NCBI RefSeq assembly: GCF_000223985.1
Contig: NZ_AFWV01000004.1
Span: forward strand, 124,001 to 188,000
Reading direction: 5' to 3'
From: Thiocapsa marina 5811
Lineage (GTDB): Bacteria; Pseudomonadota; Gammaproteobacteria; Chromatiales; Chromatiaceae
DNA length: 64,000 nucleotides
Numbering within the stretch: the first letter of the stretch is position 1; each line of letters starts with the position of its first letter. Of this stretch, positions 10,197 through 21,660 are shown piece after piece. Under the pieces are notes generated by a model that saw nothing but the letters and a program-made list of their open reading frames with translations, was not told the DNA's origin and did not search any database. A program made the position numbers and the translations under genes.

Positions 10197-10247
10197 TGGC
10201 TGAATGAACGATAGGTGATTCCCGACATCACGCAACCTGGACCCCCC

Positions 10248-10739
10248 ATGATCGACCGAGTGAGAAGCCTGATTCTCATCGTCCCGGCCGCCACTGCGGC
10301 ACTCTGGTTGTCCATGAATATCGCGATGGGCGATGCGCCGGCGAGCGAGCCCCAATACCTGCCGGTCTCGGCCAAGGCCGAGCTGGGCTCGGAAACCATT
10401 CTCTTGGAGGTCGCACGCACGCCGCAGGAGCGCGCACTCGGCCTCATGTTCAGGCCTGCCCTTCCGGACGATCGCGGGATGCTCTTCCCCGCCGATCCCT
10501 CGCGCCCGATCCGGATGTGGATGAAGAACGTCCCGGTCGCGCTCGACCTGATCTTCATGTACGAAGGTCGGGTCGTGGCATTGGCCGAGCAGGTGCCGCC
10601 CTGTCTCGAGGCGTCCTGTCCGAGCTACGGCCCCTTCAGACGAGCGGTCGATCAGGTGCTTGAGCTGCGTGCGGGGCGTGCCGCGGAGTTGGGGCTGCGC
10701 GCGGGCGATCCGATTCGAATCAACGACATAGCCCCGTAG
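10248..10739 (+). CDS. DUF192 family exported protein
   Basis: 163 residues with an N-terminal hydrophobic segment (LILIVPAATAALWL), then a DUF192 domain. Its hallmarks are ARTPQERALGLMFR, DDRGMLF, IRMWMKNVPVALDLIF and RAVDQVLELRAG. The family is widespread, extracytoplasmic and functionally undefined. The ATG at 10248 is used. A GTG 33 nt upstream is possible, and neither has a strong ribosome binding site. It is divergent from the CIA30-like gene. Confidence 0.82.
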   Translation: MIDRVRSLILIVPAATAALWLSMNIAMGDAPASEPQYLPVSAKAELGSETILLEVARTPQERALGLMFRPALPDDRGMLFPADPSRPIRMWMKNVPVALDLIFMYEGRVVALAEQVPPCLEASCPSYGPFRRAVDQVLELRAGRAAELGLRAGDPIRINDIAP

Positions 10740-10823
10740 GCGAAGAGGGGCGATCTAACGTCGTCCGATCTCCTCGATGCGTTCGAGCCTTGTGAGGCTG
10801 TGATCCGGGCTGGACCGCCGCAG

Positions 10824-11420
10824 TCAGTCTCCTTCACGCCCCCCATGCTCGAAAACGACCTTATTGTAGATCTCCCGCAGTGCGACCCGGCACCCGAGAG
10901 AGGCAAACACCGCCTCCGCATCGAGACCCTCGCTCTCGCTCAGCACCCAACGGCCGTCGGACTGGCGGCTGAAGACCTCGACGAGCGGCTGATCCTGGCT
11001 GACCAGGGCGTATTCTTCGAGGCTCGGCAGTCGGCGGTAGGCCGCGAACTTGCCGCCGCGATCGTAGGCTTCGGTCGATGCGGACAAAACCTCGACGATC
11101 AGCGCCGGATTCAGCAGTACATCCTGTCGATCGTCGTGGAAACGAGGCGCGTCGCAGAGCGCCGTCAGATCCGGATACTTCCCGGCGTTCGCCGCCTCGA
11201 TACGAACCCGCATGTCGCTCGGCAGCACGTAACAGGGTGAGCCCTTCAGTCGGGCGCGCAGCTCGCTTCCCAGATTGAGCACGATCAGATTGTGATTGAA
11301 CGAGGCGCCCGTCATGGCGAACACCTCGCCGTTCACGTACTCATGCTTGACGTCGCGACCCGCGCGCTCGGCAGCGAGGTAGTCCTCGAATCCATACTGC
11401 GGTTGGGTCTTCAGCGTCAT
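10824..11420 (-). CDS. Uma2 (DUF820) family putative endonuclease
   Basis: 198 residues with the PD-(D/E)XK-type fold of Uma2/DUF820 proteins. Visible features are HEYVNGEVFAMTGAS at the N-terminus, PDLTALCD (D84), ALIVEVLSAST (E110) and GGKFAAYRRLPSLEEY (K124). Uma2 proteins occur as multicopy accessory genes in cyanobacteria and purple bacteria. Nuclease activity is predicted from the fold, not established. It is a single gene here with no partner. Confidence 0.8.
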   Translation of the reverse strand: MTLKTQPQYGFEDYLAAERAGRDVKHEYVNGEVFAMTGASFNHNLIVLNLGSELRARLKGSPCYVLPSDMRVRIEAANAGKYPDLTALCDAPRFHDDRQDVLLNPALIVEVLSASTEAYDRGGKFAAYRRLPSLEEYALVSQDQPLVEVFSRQSDGRWVLSESEGLDAEAVFASLGCRVALREIYNKVVFEHGGREGD

Positions 11421-11464
11421 TGATCGTGTCCCGTTCGGGATGCTGCGCCGCCTGATCCGTCAGG

Positions 11465-12541
11465 CTACAAAAGTCGCGTCAGCGCGCTCAGAAAGGCGGC
11501 GTTCTCCTCGGCCCGACCGACCGTGACCCGCAGACACTCATCCAGCATGGGGTGCGCGCCGTTGAGGTTCTTGATCAAGATACCCTGATCCTTCAGCCCC
11601 TCGAAAATGGTGTCGGCGCGATCCTCGCCGACACGCATCAGGATGAAGTTGGCCTCGCTCGGATAGGCGTGGACGCCGTTCAGGGTCGAGAGCGCGGTGT
11701 GGAGACGCTGGCGCTCGGCTCGAATCATCCGTGCCTGCTCGTCGAGGAGCGGCTTGTGCTTCAGTGCAAAGGCCGCGGACGCCTGGGTCAAGACATTGAT
11801 GTTGTAGGGCAGGCGCACCTTGTCGATCTGCTCGAGCCAGGCGTGCGGACCGACCAGATAGCCCAGGCGGATCCCCGCCAGCCCCATCTTCGAGACCGTG
11901 CGCATGACCAGGAGGTTCTGCCAGTCGCCGAGCAGACCCAGGAAACTGCAATCGGTGAAGGGCGCATAGGCCTCGTCGACGATGACCAGTCCGGGCGCCG
12001 CCTCGATGATGCGCACCATGTCGTCGGAATCGAAGCGATTGCCGGTCGGGTTGTTCGGATACGCCAGATAGACCAAGGCCGGCTGCTCGCGCTCGATGGC
12101 GTCGAGCATGACCGGCAGATCGATCGAGAAGTCCTCCGAGCGCAGGGGCACGCCGACATAGTCCATGCCGGCGAAGCGGGCGATCATGCGGTACATGACG
12201 AAGCCGGGATCGAGCGACAGGACCTTGCGTCCGGGCTGCGCGACGGCCATGGCGAGCATCTGGATCAGCTCGTCGGAGCCGTTGCCCAAGAGCAATCCCA
12301 TGTCCTCGGGAATGGCCATCGCCTCGCGCACGGCCGCCTGGACAGCCGCACCCTGCGGGTCCGGATAGCGGTTCAGGGCGACCTCGCGCAGGACCTCGAG
12401 CCACTCGGCCTTGAGTGCGTCGGGCCAGCTGTAGGGGTTCTCCATGGCGTCGAGCTTCACCAGTCCCGCCGGGTCGGGGACATGGTAGGCCGTCAGTGCA
12501 CGGATGTCGGGACGAATGAGCTGGCTGATCAGGTCGTGCAT
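11465..12541 (-). CDS. hisC: histidinol-phosphate aminotransferase
   Basis: PLP enzyme of 358 residues that transaminates imidazole acetol-phosphate in histidine synthesis. It shows YPNNPTGN (161-168), VDEAY (188-192) with the PLP-contacting Asp, and SKMGLAGIRLG with the Schiff-base Lys at 218. It is the last gene of hisG-hisD-hisC on the minus strand, 18 bp after hisD, so co-transcription is expected. Confidence 0.97.
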   Translation of the reverse strand: MHDLISQLIRPDIRALTAYHVPDPAGLVKLDAMENPYSWPDALKAEWLEVLREVALNRYPDPQGAAVQAAVREAMAIPEDMGLLLGNGSDELIQMLAMAVAQPGRKVLSLDPGFVMYRMIARFAGMDYVGVPLRSEDFSIDLPVMLDAIEREQPALVYLAYPNNPTGNRFDSDDMVRIIEAAPGLVIVDEAYAPFTDCSFLGLLGDWQNLLVMRTVSKMGLAGIRLGYLVGPHAWLEQIDKVRLPYNINVLTQASAAFALKHKPLLDEQARMIRAERQRLHTALSTLNGVHAYPSEANFILMRVGEDRADTIFEGLKDQGILIKNLNGAHPMLDECLRVTVGRAEENAAFLSALTRLL

Positions 12542-12559
12542 GGGTGTCTCGTGAAGATC

Positions 12560-13888
12560 TTAGGATACGCTCGGCTCGGCCGGCGACTGCGCGTCGCCGC
12601 GAAATTCGGCCGAGCGCGCATGGGCGGTGAGCCCCTCCCCTCGGGCCAGGACCGAAGCCGTCTCGGCCAATTGCGCCGCACCGGCGGCCGAGGCCATGAT
12701 GAGGCTGGATCGCTTCTGAAAGTCATAGACGCCCAGGGGCGAGGAGAAGCGCGCCGTGCGCGAGGTCGGCAGGACATGGTTGGGCCCGGCGCAATAGTCG
12801 CCGACCGCCTCGGCGGTGTAGCGCCCCATGAAGATGGCGCCGGCGTGGCGGATGCGGCCCACGATGGCCTGCGGATCCTCGACCGACAGCTCCAGATGCT
12901 CGGGCGCGATCCGGTTGGCGACGGCGATGGCGTCGTCCAGGTCGCGCGCCTGGATCATGGCCCCGCGCCCGCGTAAGGCGGTCGCGATGATCGTCTCGCG
13001 CTCCATGCTCGGGAGCAGCCGTTGGATGCTCGCGGCGACTCGATCCAGGAACGCGCCATCCCAGCTCAGCAGGATGGACTGGGCGTCCTCGTCGTGCTCG
13101 GCCTGCGAGAAGAGGTCCATGGCGATCCAGTCCGGATCGGTCTTGCCGTCGCAGACGACCAGGATCTCGGAGGGACCGGCGACCATGTCGATGCCGACCT
13201 GCCCGAAGACGGCGCGTTTGGCCGTCGCCACATAGATATTGCCGGGCCCGACGATCTTGTCGACACCCGGGATGGTCTCGGTCCCGAAGGCGAGCGCGGC
13301 GACCGCTTGCGCCCCGCCGACGGCGAAGGCGCGATCCGTTCCGGCGATATGGGCCGCGGCCAGGACCAGCTCGTTGAGCTCCCCGTCGGGTGTGGGCACC
13401 ACCATGACGAGCTCGCCGACACCGGCGACCTTGGCCGGGATGGCGTTCATGAGGACCGAGGAGGGATAGGCTGCCTTGCCGCCCGGCACATAGAGCCCGA
13501 CGCGATCCAGCGGCGTGACCTGCTGCCCCAGCAGGGTCCCGTCGGCCTCCGTGTAGCTCCAGCTCTCGAGCCTCTGATGCTCGGCATAGGCGCGGATACG
13601 CGCGGTGGCCGTTTCGAGTGCCTCGCGTTGCGCCGTCGGGATGCGCCCCCAAGCCGTCTCCAGTCGCGCCCGCGGGATCTCGAGATCGGCGGCGCAGGCG
13701 GGTGTCCAGCGGTCGAAGCGCGTCGTGTAGTCGAGCAACGCGGCATCGCCGCGCGTGCGCAGGTCGCGGATGATGTCGGCGACCGTTTGCTGGACCCGGT
13801 CGTCCGAGACCGAATCCCAAGCCAACAGGCCGTCCAAGCCGGCATCGAAGTCAGGGTCGGTCGTCGAGAGACGTCTCATGGTGCTCAT
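12560..13888 (-). CDS. hisD: histidinol dehydrogenase
   Basis: Zn-dependent, NAD-linked enzyme that carries out the last two oxidations of histidine synthesis. The 442 residues match family length. Conserved segments are [34 protein letters not shown] and AEHDEDAQS (zinc ligand region). It lies 6 bp downstream of hisG. Start M1 or M4 are both possible. Confidence 0.97.
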   Translation of the reverse strand: MSTMRRLSTTDPDFDAGLDGLLAWDSVSDDRVQQTVADIIRDLRTRGDAALLDYTTRFDRWTPACAADLEIPRARLETAWGRIPTAQREALETATARIRAYAEHQRLESWSYTEADGTLLGQQVTPLDRVGLYVPGGKAAYPSSVLMNAIPAKVAGVGELVMVVPTPDGELNELVLAAAHIAGTDRAFAVGGAQAVAALAFGTETIPGVDKIVGPGNIYVATAKRAVFGQVGIDMVAGPSEILVVCDGKTDPDWIAMDLFSQAEHDEDAQSILLSWDGAFLDRVAASIQRLLPSMERETIIATALRGRGAMIQARDLDDAIAVANRIAPEHLELSVEDPQAIVGRIRHAGAIFMGRYTAEAVGDYCAGPNHVLPTSRTARFSSPLGVYDFQKRSSLIMASAAGAAQLAETASVLARGEGLTAHARSAEFRGDAQSPAEPSVS

Positions 13889-13894
13889 GGATGC

Positions 13895-14611
13895 TCAGCT
13901 CCTCGGTCCATTCGACCGGTCCGATTGGATTTGGGCGGATTGGGTCGGTGCCGATTGGGTCGGTGTCGAGCGGCCGGCGACAGCCTCGCGCAGCGCGCCC
14001 AGCAATGCCGTCACAGCGGCATGTTTCATCTTCCAAGAGGCCTTGTTGACCACGAGGCGCGAGCTGATGTCGGCGATGTGCTCGAGCGGAACCAGACCGT
14101 TGGCCTTCAGGGTGTTGCCGCTCTCCACCAGATCGACGATGCGATCGGACAGATGGACCAGGGGAGCCAGCTCCATCGAGCCGTAAAGCTTGATGATCTC
14201 GACCTGCTCGCCCTTGGAGGCGTAATAGCGCTCGGCGCTTTTGACGTACTTGGTCGCGATGCGCAGCCGCCGTGTCGTCGGTGCCGCCACATCCGGTAGA
14301 CCGGCCACCATCAGCCGGCAGCGGGCGATGCCGAGGTCGAGCGGCTCGTAGAGCCCCTCGCCCCCGTGCTCGAGCAGCACATCCTTGCCCGAAACGCCGA
14401 GATCCGCGGCGCCGTATTGGACATAGGTCGGCACGTCGCTCGCGCGGATGATCAGGAAGCGCACGTGTGCAAGGTTGGTCTCGAGGATCAGCTTGCGGCT
14501 GGTCTCGGGGTCGTCGAGGGGCTCGATCCCTGCGTGGGCCAAGAGCGGCAGGGTTTCGTCGAAGATTCGGCCCTTGGAGAGCGCGATGGTAAGCGGCGTG
14601 TCGAGGCTCAT
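13895..14611 (-). CDS. hisG: ATP phosphoribosyltransferase, short form
   Basis: First enzyme of histidine synthesis. The 238 residues include [23 protein letters not shown] and [10 protein letters not shown], and the C-terminal regulatory domain is absent. This is the short HisG form that needs HisZ as regulatory subunit. hisZ is not in this window. The C-terminus carries a low-complexity [16 protein letters not shown] tail made by a ~15-bp tandem DNA repeat (about 13933-13967), so the tail is probably not functional. It starts the hisGDC run 42 bp downstream of murA. Confidence 0.95.
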   Translation of the reverse strand: MSLDTPLTIALSKGRIFDETLPLLAHAGIEPLDDPETSRKLILETNLAHVRFLIIRASDVPTYVQYGAADLGVSGKDVLLEHGGEGLYEPLDLGIARCRLMVAGLPDVAAPTTRRLRIATKYVKSAERYYASKGEQVEIIKLYGSMELAPLVHLSDRIVDLVESGNTLKANGLVPLEHIADISSRLVVNKASWKMKHAAVTALLGALREAVAGRSTPTQSAPTQSAQIQSDRSNGPRS

Positions 14612-14653
14612 GCTGTTGCTGTCCTGCTGGTTCCGATTGACCCCGAGAGGTCC

Positions 14654-16358
<1,705 letters not shown>

Positions 16359-16362
<4 letters not shown>

Positions 16363-16976
16363 TCGCCCGTCCGCGTGTTCATCTCGCCGAGCTTTGCGAT
16401 CAGGCCGTCGATCCCGCCTTGGCGGATCTCGTTGGAGAAGCTCGTGCGGTAGTTCCCGACCAGGCTGGCGTTGTTGATGACTACGTCGTAGACCTTCCAG
16501 CCACCGGAGTTGTTGTGCATCCGATAGTCCACCGGGATCGGCGCGGAACCGGGCGAGAGGATCTCAGTGGCGACCGTGACGGTGGACGGCTGGCGACCGG
16601 GCTTGACCGGCAGGTAGCGGATCTCCTCGCCCGAATAGCTCAAGATCGAGCGCGCATAGGTCCGGATCAGTACCTGTTTGAAGCCGTTGACCAGTGCACG
16701 TTGCTGTGCGGGCGTCGCATTGCGCCAGGATTGCCCGACCGCACCCTGCGTGATGCGCTCGAAATCGAAATGGGGCGCGACCCCGCTCTCGATCATCCCG
16801 AAGATCAGCGAGGGATCGCGGTCGACCTCCGAGCGGCGTGCTTCGAGCGTCTTCAGCATATTTTCGGTGGTCCGCTTGACCAGGGCCGTCGCGTCGTCCG
16901 CATAAGCGAAGGACGCACTCGTCCAGAGCACGCCGAGCAGGGCAAAAAGTACGAAGAAGGAACGTCGGTACGGCAT
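16359..16976 (-). CDS. mlaC: periplasmic phospholipid-binding protein MlaC
   Basis: 205 residues with a cleavable signal peptide ending near SFAYA. MlaC ferries phospholipids between the outer-membrane MlaA complex and the inner-membrane MCE complex. Conserved features include FDFERITQGAVGQSW, LVNGFKQVLIRTYA, VDYRMHNNSGGWKVYDV and SLVGNYRTSF. It overlaps mlaD and mlaB in a tight operon. Confidence 0.95.
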
Positions 16977-17446
16977 TAGTCACCTCCGGCTTTACTGAAT
17001 AGGAATTGTCCGATCATCTGCTCCAGGATCAGGGCCGACTGGGTATGGGCGATCTCGTCGCCGTCGCGCAGATAGTCCATGCTTCCGCCCGGCTCGAGGG
17101 CGATGTACTGTTCCCCGAGCAGCCCGGCGGTGAAGATGTTCGCGAAGGTGTCGTCCGGGATCGTGTCCGTGGCCGTATCGATGCGCATGGTGACGACCGC
17201 CTCGTAGGTGTCTTTGTCGAAGCTCACGTCCTCGACACGCCCGACGCGCACGCCCGCCATACTCACCGGCGACCTCGCCTTGAGGCTGCCGACGTTGGAG
17301 AAACGCGCGGTCAAGCGATAGCCTTCGCCGTTGACCGCCGCGCTCAGATTGCTCACCTGCATCGCCAGGAAGAACATGGCGACGAAGCCCACCGCCATGA
17401 AGAGGCCGACCAGGATCTCGATGCCGCGTTGTTTTGCCATACCCAT
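16976..17446 (-). CDS. mlaD: MCE-domain lipid transport protein MlaD
   Basis: A single N-terminal transmembrane helix (about residues 12-30) precedes one MCE domain (YRLTARFSNVGSLKARSPV, MAGVRVGRVEDV, GLLGEQYIALEPGG). MlaD forms the hexameric periplasmic ring of the Mla transporter. The ATG at 17446 shares one base with the mlaE stop (TGATG), so it is preferred over the GTG one codon earlier. About 156 residues, typical. Confidence 0.95.
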   Translation of the reverse strand: MGMAKQRGIEILVGLFMAVGFVAMFFLAMQVSNLSAAVNGEGYRLTARFSNVGSLKARSPVSMAGVRVGRVEDVSFDKDTYEAVVTMRIDTATDTIPDDTFANIFTAGLLGEQYIALEPGGSMDYLRDGDEIAHTQSALILEQMIGQFLFSKAGGD

Positions 17447-18228
17447 CACTCCCCGAACATCAAGGCCGTCAAGACGAAATCGAGTCCCAGCACCGCCAGT
17501 GCGGCATGAACCACCGAGCGCGTGGTCGCGCGACTCACGCCTTCGGACGTCGGAACCGAGTCATGCCCTTGAAAGAGTGCGATCCAGGTCACCACGACAC
17601 CGAAAACGACGCTCTTGATCACGCCGTTGACGATGTCTTCCTGGAAGTCGACCTTCGACTGCATCTGACTCCAAAAGGATCCCGAGTCCACGCCGAGCAG
17701 ACCGACACCGACAAAATAGCCGCCGAGCACACCGACCGCGCTGAACATGGCCGCCAGGAGCGGCATGGCGAGCACTCCGCCGAAAAAGCGCGGGGTCAGG
17801 ATGCGGCGCACCGGATCGACCGCCATCATCTCGAGACCCGAGAGCTGCTCGGTTGCTTTCATCAGACCGATCTCGGCGGTCAGGGCGGAGCCGGCGCGCC
17901 CCGCCACCAAAAGGGCAGTGACCACCGGGCCGAGCTCGCGCACCAGCGAGGACGCGACCATGACGCCGAGACTTTCCGCCGCGCCGAACTGGGCGAGCAC
18001 GTAATAACCCTGCAGACCCAGCACCATGCCGACGAACAACCCGGACACCCCGATGATCAACATCGAGAGCACCCCGATATTGAAGAGTTGTGCGACGAGC
18101 AGACCCGGACGTCGCAGCACCTCGCCGACGCCCAGCACCATACCGGCGAGCAGCAGGTGCGCCCGCCCGAGTCGCTCCAAGGTGCCGAGCCCGCTGCGTC
18201 CCAGCCGCGCCAAGCCGTCGAGAAGCAT
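17446..18228 (-). CDS. mlaE: MlaE permease of the phospholipid ABC transporter
   Basis: 260-residue polytopic inner-membrane protein. It shows the MlaE family motifs [46 protein letters not shown] and [12 protein letters not shown]. It pairs with the MlaF ATPase. Its ATG overlaps the mlaF stop (TGATG) and its stop overlaps the mlaD start. Confidence 0.97.
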   Translation of the reverse strand: MLLDGLARLGRSGLGTLERLGRAHLLLAGMVLGVGEVLRRPGLLVAQLFNIGVLSMLIIGVSGLFVGMVLGLQGYYVLAQFGAAESLGVMVASSLVRELGPVVTALLVAGRAGSALTAEIGLMKATEQLSGLEMMAVDPVRRILTPRFFGGVLAMPLLAAMFSAVGVLGGYFVGVGLLGVDSGSFWSQMQSKVDFQEDIVNGVIKSVVFGVVVTWIALFQGHDSVPTSEGVSRATTRSVVHAALAVLGLDFVLTALMFGE

Positions 18229-19157
18229 CAGGCGACACCCCGCTGCAGCAGATCATCCGCCAAGGGCGGTGCCGTGTAGTGGAAATGCACTGGCCCGTCC
18301 GGCAGGCCGTCCATGAACTGACGCACCCAGGCCGAGCGGTCCGCGGCGATCTCCCGCGGCGTCCCCTGCGCGATGACCTCTCCGTGAGAGATGACGTAGA
18401 TGTGATCGGCGATACTGGCCGTCTCGTCCACGTCGTGGGACACCAAAATGCTCGTCAGGCCCGCGGCGTCGTTGAGCTGTCGGATCAGGGTCACCAGCAT
18501 GCCTTTGGAGATGGGATCCTGACCCGTGAAGGGCTCGTCGTAGAGGATCATGTCGGGATCCAGCGCAATCGCGCGGGCCAGGGCCACGCGACGTGCCATC
18601 CCGCCCGAGAGCTCGCTCGGCATCAGGTCACGTGCACCGCGCAGACCGACCGCCTCGAGCTTCAGCAGAACCAGCTTGCGCAGCATCGAGGGACCGAGGT
18701 CCGTATGCTCGCGCAGCGGATAAGCGACGTTCTCGAAGACATTCAGGTCGGTCAGAAGGGCGCCGCTTTGAAACAGCATCCCCATCCGCCGACGTAGCCG
18801 AAACAAGGCCGTTTTCCCGAGCGTGTGCACGGACTGGCCGTCGACCTCGATGGTGCCGGCATCCGGGCGTAGCTGCCCGGTGATGAGTTTGAGCAGGGTC
18901 GTCTTTCCCGTGCCGCTCGGCCCCATGACGGCGGTGACGTCGCCGCGCCGGATATCCATATCGACGCGGTGGAGCACGACCTGCGAGCCGCGGCGGAAAG
19001 ACAGTCCGCGAATCTTCACCAGAACATCGCCGCCGGGACGCGAGCCCTTCTCCGGCGAAGAGCCGGGGCCTGCGGCATCGGGCTGAGCCGCGGGCTCGGA
19101 GGAGCCGATCGCGGAGACTGCGGCGGGGCGCGCCGCTCGGGGGCGTCGACTTCCCAT
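18228..19157 (-). CDS. mlaF: MlaF ATPase of the phospholipid ABC transporter
   Basis: ABC ATPase energising the Mla system for outer-membrane lipid asymmetry. It has Walker [30 protein letters not shown], signature [14 protein letters not shown], Walker [13 protein letters not shown] and the H-loop SHD. The C-terminal DGPVHFHY region, which contacts MlaB, is present. The true start is uncertain. The frame is open far upstream, but conserved sequence begins near [11 protein letters not shown]. The ATG at 19157 gives a ~45-residue Ala/Pro-rich extension; 19196 or a closer GTG are alternatives. Confidence 0.9.
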   Translation of the reverse strand: MGSRRPRAARPAAVSAIGSSEPAAQPDAAGPGSSPEKGSRPGGDVLVKIRGLSFRRGSQVVLHRVDMDIRRGDVTAVMGPSGTGKTTLLKLITGQLRPDAGTIEVDGQSVHTLGKTALFRLRRRMGMLFQSGALLTDLNVFENVAYPLREHTDLGPSMLRKLVLLKLEAVGLRGARDLMPSELSGGMARRVALARAIALDPDMILYDEPFTGQDPISKGMLVTLIRQLNDAAGLTSILVSHDVDETASIADHIYVISHGEVIAQGTPREIAADRSAWVRQFMDGLPDGPVHFHYTAPPLADDLLQRGVA

Positions 19158-19252
19158 AGATCGTATCGCTGTCGGCGCGGTTGGAAAACACGCCATTCTG
19201 GCGGGCTTGCGCCGGAGCGTCAACCTCCGCCGGAGCCGCAACCGCCGGATCG

Positions 19253-19813
19253 TCAACCTAGGCCGAGCAACTCCACGAGTGATTGCCAACGGCGCACGTC
19301 CTCGAATCGCGCCCTGCCCATCAACGCGAGCGCGGGGCGCCCTTGGGCCGCCGAGGCAAGCTCCTCCAACCAGCGGCGCGCCGCGCGCAGATCCCGATCG
19401 AGCCCCGCGGGCACCGCACAGGCAAGGGCCGATGCGCGAGAATCCGCTACCGATAGGGCGTCGAGCAGCAGGTACGCGGGCTCGTGAAGGCAGCCGGCGG
19501 CGACTTGATCCGGACAGAGGATCCACCCGCCGAAACGCTCCCCGATGAGCGCTTGAACCCCGGCAGGCGTTGCGAGCGCCTCGGCGGAGGGGTCATGGTG
19601 GAGATAGAATGCGAAGGAATCCGGCACATCGCTGCACCATTGCGCGATGCGCCCCGAATCGACAGGTCCCCAGGCAGCAGCGTCGAGTGCAACGCCGTCG
19701 AGCGCGTTGGCGAAATAGGTCAACCGCCAGTCTTCGGGGAGGTCGTCGGGATAGAAGTCGGCGTCGCCGGGCGTCGGATCCCAGCCGGTTCTGACGGGAC
19801 GAATGCGACTCAT
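19253..19813 (-). CDS. uncharacterised protein, possibly DUF72-like
   Basis: 186 residues without a signal peptide. The start region FYPDDLPEDWRLTYFANAL resembles the N-terminal part of DUF72 (YecE-like) proteins. The whole is shorter than a DUF72 protein and I cannot place it firmly. It ends ~95 bp before mlaF on the same strand and starts back to back with kdsD. In Pseudomonas, mlaF and kdsD are direct divergent neighbours, so this gene is an insertion in that block. Confidence 0.7.
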   Translation of the reverse strand: MSRIRPVRTGWDPTPGDADFYPDDLPEDWRLTYFANALDGVALDAAAWGPVDSGRIAQWCSDVPDSFAFYLHHDPSAEALATPAGVQALIGERFGGWILCPDQVAAGCLHEPAYLLLDALSVADSRASALACAVPAGLDRDLRAARRWLEELASAAQGRPALALMGRARFEDVRRWQSLVELLGLG

Positions 19814-19983
19814 GATTTCGATGTCACTCCGATTGGTTGGTCCCGCGCCCCGGCGCCGCGCTGCCGTGCCCGGATGAAGCGAGCCGAGCCGCGTCGTGGC
19901 GGGACACCGGGGCGCTCATTGGTGTATTTTGCATCGCGCCGTCGCCGATGCGCAGACGGCGCAACGGAGGACCTCGGAGCAGC

Positions 19984-21003
19984 ATGACAGATCCACGCAG
20001 ACTCGGCAGCCCGCAGGCGCAGCTCGAGATTGGCGAATCGTCCAAGATCAAGGCGCTCGGGCGCGCCGTCGTCGAGACCGAGGCCGGCGCGGTGACCGCT
20101 TTGGCCGAGCGGATCGACGACGATTTCGTGGCCGCGTGCCGCTACATGCTGGCCTGCGAGGGCCGAATCGTCGTCCTCGGAATGGGTAAGTCCGGCCACA
20201 TCGGCGGCAAGATCGCGGCGACCCTTGCGAGCACGGGCAGCCCCGCGTTCTTCGTGCATCCGGGTGAGGCCAGCCATGGCGACCTCGGCATGATCACGCC
20301 CCGCGACGTGGTCCTGGCCCTGTCCAACTCGGGCGAAACGGCCGAGCTGCTGACGCTTCTGCCCTTGCTCAAGCGGCTCGGCGTGCCGCTGATCAGCATG
20401 ACCGGCAAGCCCAAGTCGACCTTGGCGCGAGAGGGCGACGTCCATCTCGACGTGAGCGTCGCAAGCGAGGCCTGTCCGCTCGGCCTTGCCCCGACCTCGA
20501 GCACCACCGCAACCCTGGTGATGGGCGATGCACTGGCCATCGCGCTGCTCGAGAGCCGCGGCTTTACCGCCGAGGACTTTGCCCGCTCCCACCCGGCCGG
20601 CAGTCTCGGACGGCGGCTGTTGCTGCATGTCGGCGAGGTCATGCATCGCGACGAGCAATTGCCGTCGGTTCCCCTGGGCACGACCCTGCGCGCGACCCTG
20701 GAAGAGATGTCCCGCAAAGGCTTGGGCATGAGCGCCGTGGTCGAGGACGACGGCCGCCTTGCCGGAATCTTCACCGACGGTGACCTGCGACGCGCGCTCG
20801 ACCGCGGGATCGATGTCCATCGCACCGCCATCGACACCGTTCTGACCCGCAACTGCATCACGATCAAGGCCGACGCCCTCGCCGCCGAGGCGCTGCGCCT
20901 CATGGAGTCGCGATCCATCAACGCGCTGCTGGTCATCGACGACACCGGCCGACCCGTCGGCGCACTGAACATGCACGATCTGCTGCGCGCCGGGGTTATG
21001 TGA
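19984..21003 (+). CDS. kdsD: D-arabinose 5-phosphate isomerase
   Basis: Isomerises ribulose 5-phosphate to arabinose 5-phosphate, the first step of Kdo synthesis for LPS. 339 residues: a SIS domain (GMGKSGHIGGKIAATLASTG; SNSGET; PTSSTTATLVMGDALA) followed by two CBS motifs. Length and order are as in E. coli KdsD. ATG at 19984 follows a GGAG. It heads the plus-strand run kdsD-kdsC-lptC-lptA-lptB. Confidence 0.96.
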   Translation: MTDPRRLGSPQAQLEIGESSKIKALGRAVVETEAGAVTALAERIDDDFVAACRYMLACEGRIVVLGMGKSGHIGGKIAATLASTGSPAFFVHPGEASHGDLGMITPRDVVLALSNSGETAELLTLLPLLKRLGVPLISMTGKPKSTLAREGDVHLDVSVASEACPLGLAPTSSTTATLVMGDALAIALLESRGFTAEDFARSHPAGSLGRRLLLHVGEVMHRDEQLPSVPLGTTLRATLEEMSRKGLGMSAVVEDDGRLAGIFTDGDLRRALDRGIDVHRTAIDTVLTRNCITIKADALAAEALRLMESRSINALLVIDDTGRPVGALNMHDLLRAGVM

Positions 21004-21110
21004 GGAAGCTGCCAGCCGCCAGCCGCCAGCCAAAGGTTGGCACCCGGAAGCTGAAAGCTGATAGCTAATCGCAGGAAGCTGGAAGCTAGAAACCGGAGCC
21101 TCCCGCCACC
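21004..21110. repeat. AGCTGGAAGC-type low-complexity repeat
   Basis: Between kdsD and kdsC lies a stretch of short reiterated words: GAAGCTGCCAGCCGCCAGCC, GGAAGCTGAAAGCTGATAGC and GGAAGCTGGAAGCTAG. The same words in reverse complement recur at 36470-36618 and a fragment at 46795-46813. No protein is encoded. Confidence 0.7.
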
Positions 21111-21138
21111 CAACTCGACACCCAAGAGGACCGCCCCC

Positions 21139-21660
21139 ATGCAAGACATCCTCGAACGCGCCGCCCGGATCCGCCTGGTCATCTTCGACGTCGACGGGGT
21201 GCTGACCGACGGCAGCCTCTATCTCGGCGACGACGGCCAGGAGTACAAGGCATTCAACTCGCGTGACGGACACGGCATGGTGATGCTTCAGGAGAGCGGT
21301 GTGCGGATCGGTATCATCACGGGCCGTACTTCGCAGGTGGTCAGCATCCGCATGAAGAGTCTCGGTGTGGAGCACCTCTTCCAAGGCTGCCGCGACAAGC
21401 TCCCGGCCTACGAGGCGCTCAAGCGCGAAATCGCCCTTGACGACGACGCCATCGCCTATGTCGGGGACGACCTCGTGGATCTGCCCATCATGCGTCGGGT
21501 CGGACTCGCCATCGCGGTCGCCGACGCGCACCATCTCGTGCGCGGTCACGCCCATCTCTGCACCCAAGCGCGCGGTGGTCGCGGGGCTGCGCGCGAGGTC
21601 TGCGAGCTGATCATGGAGGCGCAGGGCACCTGGGCGGGGATGATCGCCGGCACGCCATGA
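21139..21660 (+). CDS. kdsC: 3-deoxy-D-manno-octulosonate 8-phosphate phosphatase
   Basis: HAD phosphatase of 173 residues that releases Kdo from Kdo-8-phosphate. It has motif I FDVDGVLTDG, motif II ITGRTS, and KDKLPAYE-like and YVGDDLVDLPIM regions typical of the C0-capped KdsC group. Its stop overlaps the lptC start (ATGA). Confidence 0.96.
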   Translation: MQDILERAARIRLVIFDVDGVLTDGSLYLGDDGQEYKAFNSRDGHGMVMLQESGVRIGIITGRTSQVVSIRMKSLGVEHLFQGCRDKLPAYEALKREIALDDDAIAYVGDDLVDLPIMRRVGLAIAVADAHHLVRGHAHLCTQARGGRGAAREVCELIMEAQGTWAGMIAGTP

